Source of the DNA: Methanothrix sp.
GTDB taxonomy: Archaea; Halobacteriota; Methanosarcinia; Methanotrichales; Methanotrichaceae
Assembly (NCBI GenBank): GCA_028688535.1
Contig: JAQTXY010000070.1
Location: 1 to 7,988 of the forward strand
Direction of reading: 5' to 3'
Length of the DNA stretch: 7,988 bases
Positions 1 through 6,411 of the stretch are shown one piece after another. The notes under the pieces were generated by a model. The model made no database searches, was not told the DNA's origin, and was given only the letters and a program-made list of their open reading frames with translations. The position numbers were made by a program, and so were the translations under genes. The stretch's first letter is position 1. Each line of letters begins with the position of its first letter.

Positions 1-1
1 C

Positions 2-349
2 GGCATAATCGGAGCCCCCGATCTTCCCGCCTATCATGCCACCAAAGCCGCCAACCGGGTCATGGCTAAGATCGATGCCTTGCTTTACGCTAAGGACAAT
101 ATTCGCGTCAACTCCGTTCATCCCGGATTCATCTGGACGCCTCTTGTAGAAAACTTCCTCAAGGAGCAGGGTATGAAGTCAGGACTGAGCGTCGAAGTGC
201 TGAAAAAGCAGCTCGACTCCAAGCATCCCATAGGTCACATAGGCGAGCCGGACGATATCGCCTATGGTGTACTCTACCTGGTGTCGGATGAAGCCAAATT
301 TGTGACAGGGAGTGAGCTGATCATCGATGGCGGTTACACCGCCACCTGA
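2..349 (+). CDS. Short-chain dehydrogenase/reductase, C-terminal part (5' end outside window)
   Basis: This is the last 115 residues of a classical NAD(P)-dependent SDR oxidoreductase; the Rossmann nucleotide-binding half lies outside the window. The frame is open from base 2. The catalytic YxxxK motif is present as YHATK (Tyr11, Lys15 of the visible part). It is followed by the usual 'N-I-R-V-N-S-V-H-P-G' strand, a substrate loop (FIWTP) and the C-terminal 'GEPDDIAYGVLYLVSD...VTGSELIIDGGY' segment, where the family normally has its cofactor-proximal helix and IDGG turn. It ends with TGA at 347-349, at the normal family C-terminus. The substrate cannot be told; related SDRs act on cyclic alcohols, sugars or acyl carriers. 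The next gene faces it on the other strand, so it does not belong to the aglB group. Family certain, substrate unknown. Confidence 0.93.
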   Translation, partial: GIIGAPDLPAYHATKAANRVMAKIDALLYAKDNIRVNSVHPGFIWTPLVENFLKEQGMKSGLSVEVLKKQLDSKHPIGHIGEPDDIAYGVLYLVSDEAKFVTGSELIIDGGYTAT

Positions 350-350
350 T

Positions 351-497
351 CTCTTTTATTTCCAGCCTGGCAAGGGCTCCTGGGCTTTGCCGCGCGTTTT
401 CGCTGGCTTTGCGGACACCAGTGGGGCCGGATGCCGTTCGGCTGGATGCGTTTGCGGTCGAGAAGGATCGTGTGGCCGCTCGTGTCGGTCCAAAGCC
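351..497. other. Short gap between the SDR gene and the nuclease remnant
   Basis: A T-rich run (CTCTTTTATTT, about 351-361) directly after the SDR stop is the only candidate terminator-like element. The rest is GC-rich and open in several frames without recognisable protein similarity. On the minus strand, one frame reads HTILLDRKRIQ around 450-482. This faintly recalls the tail of DUF1016 proteins (LLxLDxxGIxVAEY), so the gap may hold the last decayed part of the nuclease gene. That resemblance is weak. Confidence 0.3.
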
Positions 498-971
498 CTA
501 TTGACCAAATTGATAGAAGAAGCCGCCAAAGAAAAAGACCAGATCGGGCGTCATGCGGTCCTCCTCCTGCAAGGCCTCCAGCTCCTGTCTGGCCAGCTCC
601 TCAGGCTTGCGAGAGATGGCGGTACGCTCGTAAAGCATGCCCTGGATCTTCTTTCTCAAGGTCCGCACGCTCCAGCGCTCCACTCTGGCCATCTCGGCAT
701 AGAACTGGCGCTGCAAAGGATCCTTCTGATAGATGATCTCAATGAAATGGGACCACGACAACAGTCCAGACAGTGTCTGGACTATCTTAGAATCGTCGAA
801 AACCTCGGCAAAGCGGATCATGTGAAACACATTGCTGCGACGAAAGCCTTTCCCGTACTCCGCAGTCAGCCTCTCGCTCACCAAATCGACCACCTTCGCT
901 CCATACTCGGCCCAGTCCTCGGCTGGCAAGTCCTCGACCTCTGACTAGATCATCTCCTCCAGGAGCTTCAT
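498..971 (-). pseudogene. DUF1016/YhcG-type PDDEXK nuclease remnant, N-terminal domain only
   Basis: From a TTG at 929 the frame reads a well-preserved DUF1016 N-terminal domain: EYGAKVVDLVSERLTAEYGKGF, then a RFAEVF segment, LSWSHF, FYAEM, ERWSVRTLRKKI, LYERTA and SRKPEEL, and finally LTPDLVF-like MTPDLVF. In intact proteins that last motif leads into the PDDEXK nuclease core (family pattern RDPYxLDFLGL and so on). Here similarity stops at about base 533, eleven unrelated residues follow, and a stop closes the frame at 500-498, so the catalytic half is missing. The N-terminal helices before 'AEYG' are also missing. Reading upstream, the frame meets TAG at 947-945 after an eight-codon start (ATG at 971) that overlaps the aglB stop as ATGA. 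Intact members are about 330-380 residues and are often found as orphan or restriction-associated accessory genes. I infer a truncated, non-catalytic relic. It could still make a 143-residue protein from the TTG, but no good ribosome binding site is at hand. Confidence 0.75.
763..783. repeat. 21-bp perfect palindrome
   Basis: The arms AGTCCAGACA and TGTCTGGACT are exact reverse complements around a single central G at 773. It lies inside the DUF1016 remnant, where it encodes the V-Q-T-L-S-G stretch just before LSWSH. A palindrome with ten-base arms is unlikely by chance in 8 kb. It could be a dimeric protein binding site, a cruciform, or a coincidence of codons. Confidence 0.6.
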
Positions 972-3742
972 ATTGTGATGATAGCTCCGGAGAGGACGTG
1001 CTCTTCAGGTACCTTCAATTCGTAGACTTTGTCACCCACAGACAACTGGTAGGCACTCATGGGCTTGGTATCGAAATTCGTGCCACCGACAATGCTTCCT
1101 TCTGTGGAGTAAGGAAGCACCAGGGTGAACCGGCCACTGGCGTCGCTGGTGTTGGACTGCTGGTATAGGAAAGCCCGGTTCTGATTGGTCATTATGGGAA
1201 CTGTGGCTACAACTTTAATTCCCGGCAGTGCATTTCCGCTTATCACCGCGCCCGGCACATGCTCGAAGATCTTAACGAACTTCTGACCATTGCTGGTTGC
1301 AGCAGTCTCGGACTCATGCACCAGCCGGTAATGTTGCAGGGCATTGAGCGGGAAGGCAGGGTTAGCAGGGCTCATGGCAGCGATCTCGGCAATATCTCCA
1401 CCTCTTCGGCTCTCATTGATGAACGCTTCCAGCTCAGTGCGATTCTTGGTGATCTTGGGCGCCTCGGTGAGCACAGGAACCGTAACTCCATTTCCTGCAT
1501 CCCTGGCGCGATAGGCCAGTCCCACACCCATATCTCCAGCGGTCTCAGTTCCGTCGAAGAAGTACATGCGAGCCGCCATGGACTTGAAATAGGACTCGCG
1601 CCAGATCTGCACCGGAACCCACTGTTCTCCTTGCTGCTGGTAGACCCCGCCCGTGTATTTTATAAAGGGAAGAGAGCTCCAGGCCGCTATGGCATGGAAC
1701 TTGCTTACTGCCATGAGCTGATCGATCATCACATACTTGGTATTCATGTACTTTGAGCGGTTTAGATCAAGAGCTGCCAGTACTTTTTCTGCCTGGCTCT
1801 CATTTTCAGCTAAGAAGAAGGGCGAGGAGCCAGCAACATTCTTGGTGACGCTGCCAATTCCCTGCTGGAAGGGATTAGCATTAGGAATCCTGTGGCCTAT
1901 GTTTTCGATGAGGTGTCCATAATCCCACCAGGACATAATACCGTAAGCCGCATCCGGGTAGGCATACTTGTCGCCGACGGGCCGCTCATATTTATCATAG
2001 AGATCCATACCGGGGCTTGGCGTATTGTTCTGCAGCCATGCCGTTGAGGTCAGCCAATCAGAATTCGGGCCGACGGTACTTTGAGCGTATACTATACTCC
2101 AGCTAAGGCTGGGCAAGATAATAAATGAAAAAATCAAGATTGCCGCTAGGATGATCTTGAGATTGGAGGTGATCAGCTTGGCCGGGTCCTTGATCTCATC
2201 CAGGTCCAGATACGTGATGCCGAACCTCTGTAGTAGCCACGTTACTAAAAAGCCGGTGAGAACGACTACATTTATCGCGTAATAATAGGTGAATCTATTC
2301 TGAGCGAGAGCCATGATGAGGATTACCAAAGACCAGGTTAAGATCAGTATTTCAGCGGGCTTTTGGAACTTGACATTTCTGGTGATGAGCAAGATCAGCG
2401 CTATCAGGGCAAATGTGAAAGTGGTAAACAGGATAGCAAGAATCTCGGGCAGGTGGAAGAGAGCTGTAGGATCGGGACTGTAGCCTATGCCTGGAAACGA
2501 TGTGAGGACACTGCCAAAGGAGAACTGTCCCCCATCGGAGAACAATGCGGCGGCCTCACTAATTGTTGCGGCGCCACCCGTCTTCTGCTGGAATATGGCA
2601 AGTCCCGCCAGGAGCGGCTTGGTGAACTGAGGAAGGGCAAAGTAAAGTATGGTCGTGCCTATAGTCGCCAATCCCACTAATGCGCCCGGATAGTAGTAGC
2701 TCTCGAATCCCTTTTCTCTGATAAACCAGGACAGGACGGAGAAGAAGATGACGGCTACCACTCCCAGGAGAAGTATAGTGGGCTGGAAGAGACTGTAGAG
2801 GTAATGGTTGAAACCGTAATAGGAATCGACAAATGGAAGCACCAGCAGCGTGGCCACGAGAAATGTTATCGCGCCGGAAAGCCCCAGATATTCCACGTTC
2901 TTTCTGCGTATGTGGTCAAAGATGCTCTGTAGCATGATAAAGAGCAGAATTATTCCCTCAAAGAGAAATCCGGATGACCAGGCATCTATGTAGAGGCCGA
3001 GGGATACTCCCGCGAGAGCAGAATAGAGAAGTGGCGTTCTAAAAGCGGACCAGTTCCTCTGCACAGCCGAAAAGCTCATGCTCTTGCCTGAGCGAAGAGC
3101 AAGGAGCAGGAACATCATAGTGAGGCTGCTAAACAGGATCTCTGCCGCGTGGTGATCTGTAAAACCCAGGGTGGTGCGGCTTAAGACCTGACCGGGAAGC
3201 ACGGCTATGATCAAAGCCGAGACCAGGCCGCAGCTTTTGCCGTATAGCTCCTTTCCTATGAAGTAGACGGGGAAGACCAGTAGTGCGCCGAGAACGGCTG
3301 GCAAGAATGCACCCACCACCTCAACGAGATGATTGCTGGGAGATCCCAGTCCGAATATGTAGGAGAATATGGTTATGGCCCAGCTCAAGAAAGGACCAAA
3401 GTGCAGCGGTGTTCCATGCGGGAAATAGGTCATGGGATCAAACCATAATCTCTGCAGATTGATCACAGTGCCTTTGGCCAGCATCATATGATACCAGGCA
3501 TCGGTCTCACTGCTGAAGATTACGCTGCTCCCCGAGAAGACCCGATCCCAGGGAATAATGGCGCGCAGATAAAATGAAAAAAGCGCCGCCACAATCAATC
3601 CTGTGTATAAAATAAAATCGCTACTCTGCCGAATACCGACCTTGGCCTTTTTTTCCGAGGAGACGGACGAAGCCTCCCGCGGCTTTACCTTCGCCGTGGT
3701 TTTTTTGCCACTGTCACCCTTATCTAAAGATCTCTTAGGCAT
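968..3742 (-). CDS. aglB: Archaeal oligosaccharyltransferase AglB (STT3 family)
   Basis: Membrane enzyme that moves a glycan from a dolichol-type lipid carrier to Asn in N-X-S/T sequons on the outer face of the membrane. From the ATG at 3742 it is 924 residues, normal for AglB. A basic cytoplasmic leader (1-41) is followed by about a dozen membrane segments (about 42-550) and a soluble C-terminal domain. Family motifs are all visible: the metal-binding Asp81 in SETDAWYH (first outer loop), Asp196 and Glu201 in TDHHAAE, TISE at 393-396 in outer loop 5, the sequon-binding WWDYG at 605-609, and DxxMxxxK at 674-681. The last roughly 90 residues form a separate beta-rich segment, probably an accessory beta-sandwich. 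The frame stays open upstream to 4114, but those 124 extra codons look non-coding. ATG 3769 (933 residues) is an alternative start; neither start has a clear Shine-Dalgarno. The gene reads leftward, alone apart from the nuclease remnant behind it. Confidence 0.96.
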   Translation of the reverse strand: MPKRSLDKGDSGKKTTAKVKPREASSVSSEKKAKVGIRQSSDFILYTGLIVAALFSFYLRAIIPWDRVFSGSSVIFSSETDAWYHMMLAKGTVINLQRLWFDPMTYFPHGTPLHFGPFLSWAITIFSYIFGLGSPSNHLVEVVGAFLPAVLGALLVFPVYFIGKELYGKSCGLVSALIIAVLPGQVLSRTTLGFTDHHAAEILFSSLTMMFLLLALRSGKSMSFSAVQRNWSAFRTPLLYSALAGVSLGLYIDAWSSGFLFEGIILLFIMLQSIFDHIRRKNVEYLGLSGAITFLVATLLVLPFVDSYYGFNHYLYSLFQPTILLLGVVAVIFFSVLSWFIREKGFESYYYPGALVGLATIGTTILYFALPQFTKPLLAGLAIFQQKTGGAATISEAAALFSDGGQFSFGSVLTSFPGIGYSPDPTALFHLPEILAILFTTFTFALIALILLITRNVKFQKPAEILILTWSLVILIMALAQNRFTYYYAINVVVLTGFLVTWLLQRFGITYLDLDEIKDPAKLITSNLKIILAAILIFSFIILPSLSWSIVYAQSTVGPNSDWLTSTAWLQNNTPSPGMDLYDKYERPVGDKYAYPDAAYGIMSWWDYGHLIENIGHRIPNANPFQQGIGSVTKNVAGSSPFFLAENESQAEKVLAALDLNRSKYMNTKYVMIDQLMAVSKFHAIAAWSSLPFIKYTGGVYQQQGEQWVPVQIWRESYFKSMAARMYFFDGTETAGDMGVGLAYRARDAGNGVTVPVLTEAPKITKNRTELEAFINESRRGGDIAEIAAMSPANPAFPLNALQHYRLVHESETAATSNGQKFVKIFEHVPGAVISGNALPGIKVVATVPIMTNQNRAFLYQQSNTSDASGRFTLVLPYSTEGSIVGGTNFDTKPMSAYQLSVGDKVYELKVPEEHVLSGAIITI

Positions 3743-3800
3743 TAAGCCAAGAGACCGTTCTATCCTCATAAATGTTTTGAATCGTGTAAGGCATGCTCGC

Positions 3801-3810
3801 GATATATGCG
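3801..3810 (-). promoter_or_regulatory. Candidate TATA box, aglB proximal promoter
   Basis: On the minus strand this reads CGCATATATC, preceded by a purine/A-rich stretch (CGAAAAAGAA) that could serve as a BRE. Transcription would start near 3779, giving a short leader to the ATG at 3769 or 3742. It is the better placed of two candidates. Part of it is an imperfect palindrome (TCGCG / TGCGA around ATATA). Confidence 0.4.
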
Positions 3811-3931
3811 ATTCTTTTTCGAGATAATTTGGCCTGCCGCTCGTTTTTGCATTATCGTGGGGTGCTTTTGTCTTTGCCTGCCGTAACTCTCGTCCTGCAT
3901 TTTTTTGCGCCTTGTCGCGGCAACTTTGCGC

Positions 3932-3955
3932 CCTCAGCATATCTTTATGCTGAGG
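3932..3955. promoter_or_regulatory. 9-bp inverted repeat (hairpin) upstream of aglB
   Basis: The arms CCTCAGCAT (3932-3940) and ATGCTGAGG (3947-3955) pair perfectly across a 6-base loop. It lies about 190 bases ahead of the aglB start. If the distal promoter at 4007-4017 is used, the hairpin falls within the mRNA leader. If only the proximal promoter is used, it is a possible upstream operator. No T-run follows on either strand, so an ordinary terminator is unlikely. Confidence 0.5.
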
Positions 3956-4006
3956 TTGGCAGCGGCAGAAAATGACACATCCAACAGCGAGGTTTTTCCA
4001 GTCTAC

Positions 4007-4017
4007 AGATATAAATT
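4007..4017 (-). promoter_or_regulatory. Candidate TATA box, aglB distal promoter
   Basis: The minus strand reads AATTTATATCT here, with A-rich sequence (GATAAA) just before it, close to the archaeal TATA consensus. It would place a transcript start near 3987 and leave a leader of about 240 bases that includes the 3932-3955 hairpin. It argues that the open frame reaching to 4114 is not translated from its first ATG. Confidence 0.4.
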
Positions 4018-4154
4018 TTATCTCAATGCTATATTGGGATCGATCTGTCGGATTTAGAGATCTGGCGAAGGACGACACGAATATAGATTTCATTGGCCCT
4101 TTAGGGTTTTGCACTTCCGTTGCCCTACTTCCGGGATATCTGGTGTAAGAAAAG

Positions 4155-4422
4155 GAACTGGTCTTTCTGCCCGACTTAAATACGGATAACGAGCACGACG
4201 CATCGTAGCCACAGAATGTGAAACGGAGCTGGAGAGTGCGGTAAGTGCAAAGGCGGATGTAGTTGTGATCCTTGGGGCATGGCCATGCTCAAGATCGGCG
4301 TCAAGCCTGATGAGATGAAGGTTTTTCTGAGCAAAATGAAATTCAAGAAGCTCATGGGTGTATGTTTCAGGGCCATATTTAAGCAGGCAAGAAGGTGTCA
4401 GGCCATCATTCGTTGGCTGTAG
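4155..4422 (+). pseudogene. Decayed unknown gene, fragments in three frames
   Basis: Three consecutive protein-like stretches follow one another on the plus strand in different frames: ELVFLPDLNTDNEH (from 4155), IVATECETELESAVSAKADV then VVILG (4202-4276), and from ATG 4279 MAMLKIGVKPDEMKVFLSKM continuing KFKKLMGVCFRAIFKQAR to a TAG at 4420-4422. The biased, protein-like composition and direct hand-over between frames suggest one former gene broken by two frameshifts. I do not recognise the family. No ribosome binding site precedes the first piece. A short expressed ORF from 4279 (47 codons) is the alternative reading. Confidence 0.35.
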
Positions 4423-4425
4423 CCT

Positions 4426-4764
4426 TTAAGGTTGCGGTCTTGCCTTTTCTATTGCAGCCTTGGCACCATCGAAAACGTCTCAGGCTACACCAAAACAGGA
4501 AGATACTCAATATCGTGGGCATACTTAAGATACTGATCCGACAAAGTCGCTATCAACTGGCTACACCATTCATCCAGCATTCGGCCAAGAGTGCAATTTA
4601 TATCAACATATTGAGCATGTTCGGAGATGCAGCCTCCATACCACAAACAGGATTGCAAGGGCAATGAGAATCTTGAGAGCCAAAAGATATTCATTTGCCC
4701 CAGCTATGTTAAAGCCTGAAAGAAAATCGCCATCAATACCTACTGTTGAAATGACACCACCTTA
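4426..4764 (-). pseudogene. Decayed minus-strand frames, one with a membrane helix
   Basis: The minus strand shows three protein-like pieces. From 4761 to a stop at 4605-4603 there is a 52-codon frame without a usual start codon. It contains DFLSGFNIAGANEY followed by a clear membrane helix (LLALKILIALAILFVVW) and basic residues. A second frame (4694-4485) continues with EHAQYVDINCTLGRMLDEWC and onward, ending LPVLV. A third (4479-4426) ends DVFDGAKAAIEKARPQP. They lie end to end but in different frames, so they may be one broken gene. No family is recognised, and chance ORFs remain possible. Confidence 0.25.
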
Positions 4765-4778
4765 CTAATATGTGCGGT

Positions 4779-4790
4779 ACATAAATAAAT
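4779..4790 (+). promoter_or_regulatory. Candidate TATA box for the Hfq-like/signal peptidase group
   Basis: The AT-rich stretch ACATAAATAAAT is the best TATA-like element ahead of the rightward genes. It would start transcription near 4810, just before the small frame at 4829 and about 180 bases ahead of the Hfq-like gene. Evidence is positional only. Confidence 0.3.
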
Positions 4791-4828
4791 CATTTTCGGT
4801 TCATCGGGCATTGGAAGAGATCAAAAGC

Positions 4829-4921
4829 ATGAGAGAAGACATCCAACCAGGATACGGAATGACTCTTAGAAAAGTGCAATCAGATATCAGAGCCATAAAA
4901 GAACGGTTAGGGATGCATTGA
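4829..4921 (+). CDS. Small orphan ORF, 30 codons, unknown
   Basis: ATG at 4829 opens a highly charged, helix-prone peptide (REDIQPGYGMTLRKVQSDI then RAIKERLGM) ending at TGA 4919-4921. The frame continues upstream without a stop to a GTG at 4772, adding a similar charged stretch (RALEEIKS), so this may be the tail of a longer, eroded protein rather than a full gene. It has the look of a small regulatory or antitoxin-like peptide, but I recognise no family. It lies about 70 bases ahead of the Hfq-like gene on the same strand. Confidence 0.35.
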   Translation: MREDIQPGYGMTLRKVQSDIRAIKERLGMH

Positions 4922-4989
4922 GCTTTCCACCAAGCTGTGAAGAAGCCAGGGCGAAAAGCTGGTGGCCGTTCTGGAGGAAAGATTCGTCC

Positions 4990-5217
4990 ATGGATGGCGA
5001 ACCAGTTAGCAAGAATCAAAAGAAGCATTTGACAAACGGATTCATACCTAATCTCAAGGACAAGATAGTCACAATCCGCCTGGTCTTTGGAGGCCAGCCT
5101 ATCACCGGCACCCTGGAGAGATATAACCCCTATGAGATTCTCATCCAGACGGCCAAGGGCCCGCTCCTCGTCTTTAAGCACTCCATAGCCACGATGGAAC
5201 CCTTAGAGTCAAGATGA
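4990..5217 (+). CDS. Hfq-like (Sm-fold) RNA-binding protein
   Basis: A 75-residue protein. After a short basic N-terminus (1-20, with KNQKKH) comes an Sm fold matching bacterial Hfq position by position: LKDKIVTIRLVFGGQPITGT (about 23-42; compare the Hfq Sm1 pattern VxIxLVNGxxLxGxI), ERYNPYEILIQ (E-S-F-D-x-F-x-I-L-L), then FKHSIATMEP near the end (Hfq Sm2 YKHAISTVVP). The Lys-His pair and the closing Thr-x-x-Pro are kept; Tyr of YKH is Phe. The Hfq proximal-face Gln (SLQDPF segment) is not obvious. Hfq proteins form hexamers that bind U-rich RNA tails; the archaeal example known to me is in Methanocaldococcus jannaschii. The ATG at 4990 is chosen because GGAGG lies 12 bases before it (4973-4977) and because the upstream extension to TTG 4918 is not Hfq-like. 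An archaeal Lsm/SmAP is the alternative, but the FKHSI motif points to Hfq. Confidence 0.75.
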   Translation: MDGEPVSKNQKKHLTNGFIPNLKDKIVTIRLVFGGQPITGTLERYNPYEILIQTAKGPLLVFKHSIATMEPLESR

Positions 5218-5294
5218 TAATCACAGGTTTCGTTTTCGATGTCTAGCATTTGGCCTCGGCCAAAAGCAAATTGGTGGCATAGCGCTAGCTGTCG

Positions 5295-5308
5295 AAAAAA
5301 ATATGAAA
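5295..5308 (+). promoter_or_regulatory. Candidate TATA box ahead of signal peptidase
   Basis: AAAAAATATGAAAA would give a transcript start near 5327 and a leader of about 60 bases to the ATG at 5390. It overlaps the earlier in-frame ATG at 5303, which has no ribosome binding site. That favours the later start for the peptidase. Weak, based on composition and spacing. Confidence 0.25.
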
Positions 5309-5389
5309 AATTCGATGAAGACAAGGGATTCCAGAGGCAAGAGCAGGAAAAATTCGAGGGAAGGCGCCAAAATATTGGCGGAGTTCGTT

Positions 5390-6238
5390 ATGGGAAACTC
5401 CGACCTTAAGTTAATCGAAATCCTCATAAGATCCTATCAACAGATACCCCCGCCAATGAACATCTTTGAAAGACTAAAAATAGACCTGCACCTGCCAGGC
5501 TTCGTCTCCGATATAATCGTTGCCGTAGCGGTGGCGGCTTTTCTGTCTTTGGCCTTCCAGCTTCTCCTGGGACTATGGACCCCCTTAGTGGCCGTAGAGT
5601 CTGGAAGCATGGTGCCTAATCTGAACATTGGAGATATAGTTCTAGTCCAGGGCTCCTCCAGAACCCAGGTGATAACTTGGGATGAAGCGGAGAAAACCAG
5701 CTACATCGCTTTTAATAAGCCTGGAGATGTTATTCTCTACAGGCCTTACGGCAAGGAAAGATCAGGGTTATTGGATCAGGCTAAGGCCCTTCTTGGCATG
5801 CCCATTCCTCCCTACAAAGCCACGCCTATAATTCATAGGGCTTTAAGATATGTCAATAAGGGAGATCCCATGTGGGACGGAGGGCCCAGAGCACCCTTTG
5901 CTGGCTACATCACCAAAGGCGATCATAACGATGTCATAGACCAATCTGCAGGGACCATTCTTGGGCTGGCCAACACCACCTACCTGGCCCAAAAGCAGAA
6001 GAAAGAAGAGATCATCGAGGTGGGCGGCAGAAGCATATTCATGGATAAGGCGACTGGCCTCATCATCTACAAGGCAGATAACATCTCCTACGCAGGCGAA
6101 GGCATATCTTACCTGACCCCTGTGGACGAGGACTGGGTAATAGGAGTAGCCAGGGTGAAGATTCCCCTGGTGGGCTACTCGAGGCTCGTACCCAACTACA
6201 TCGCTGATGGGATCATCAAAATCTTCAAAACTCACTAG
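5390..6238 (+). CDS. Signal peptidase I (archaeal Ser-His-Asp type)
   Basis: Membrane endopeptidase that removes signal peptides from exported preproteins. The 282-residue reading from ATG 5390 has a cytoplasmic N-terminus, one membrane helix (about 38-62, IIVAVAVAAFLSLAFQLLLG) and an outer catalytic domain. Catalytic residues are visible: Ser73 in VESGSMVP, His149 in PIIHRAL (replacing bacterial Lys), and Asp178 and Asp184 in TKGDHNDVID, six residues apart as in the Methanococcus enzyme. The conserved end GVARVKIPLVGY is present. The roughly 75-residue gap between Ser and His, and a 60-residue stretch after the Asp box, make it longer than the usual 150-200 residues of archaeal SPase I. ATG 5390 is chosen for GGAG seven bases upstream; ATG 5303 (311 residues, Lys/Arg-rich extension) and ATG 5456 are alternatives. 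It follows the Hfq-like gene on the same strand. Confidence 0.94.
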   Translation: MGNSDLKLIEILIRSYQQIPPPMNIFERLKIDLHLPGFVSDIIVAVAVAAFLSLAFQLLLGLWTPLVAVESGSMVPNLNIGDIVLVQGSSRTQVITWDEAEKTSYIAFNKPGDVILYRPYGKERSGLLDQAKALLGMPIPPYKATPIIHRALRYVNKGDPMWDGGPRAPFAGYITKGDHNDVIDQSAGTILGLANTTYLAQKQKKEEIIEVGGRSIFMDKATGLIIYKADNISYAGEGISYLTPVDEDWVIGVARVKIPLVGYSRLVPNYIADGIIKIFKTH

Positions 6239-6240
6239 GC

Positions 6241-6393
6241 CTAAAAGCGATCGATGTCCAGTGGTTGCTGGGAGTAGATCAGGGTTATGACGCCCACACG
6301 CTACCCCTGAACATCGCTCACCCACTCATCGTGGATTATGTAACCTTTGTTGGCATCCCTTATACCTCCGATCCGAAGGAAGAGCCTCTCTGA
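6241..6393 (+). pseudogene. Gene fragment of unknown family after signal peptidase
   Basis: Directly after the peptidase stop, the +1 frame relative to it reads LKAIDVQWLLGVDQGYDAHT then LPLNIAHPLIVDYVTFVGIP and YTSDPKEEPL, ending at TGA 6391-6393. The composition is that of a folded protein C-terminus, but there is no start codon or ribosome binding site. The frame simply runs back into the peptidase gene. I infer a truncated relic of another gene, or possibly a former C-terminal extension separated by a frameshift. Family not recognised. Confidence 0.4.
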
Positions 6394-6411
6394 AGTAATA
6401 GATCACCGAAA

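Noticed and set aside
327..944. Long plus-strand frame opposite the DUF1016 remnant
   Set aside because: The minus strand has clear DUF1016 motifs over the same bases; the plus-strand product is low-complexity shadow sequence.
945..947. In-frame TAG as a pyrrolysine codon in the DUF1016 frame
   Set aside because: No downstream pyrrolysine context is visible, the family does not use it, and the upstream eight codons do not match the family, so an ordinary stop in a relic is simpler.
3743..4114. In-frame extension of aglB to an ATG at 4114 (1048 residues)
   Set aside because: The added 124 residues have no domain or signal features, two TATA-like elements and a hairpin lie inside, and the length without it already fits AglB.
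4801..5181. Minus-strand frame opposite the Hfq-like gene
   Set aside because: The plus strand carries the recognisable Sm motifs and a ribosome binding site; the minus frame has neither.
5843..6325. 160-codon minus-strand frame opposite signal peptidase
   Set aside because: It overlaps the catalytic His and Asp boxes of signal peptidase read on the plus strand, and it shows no family motifs itself.
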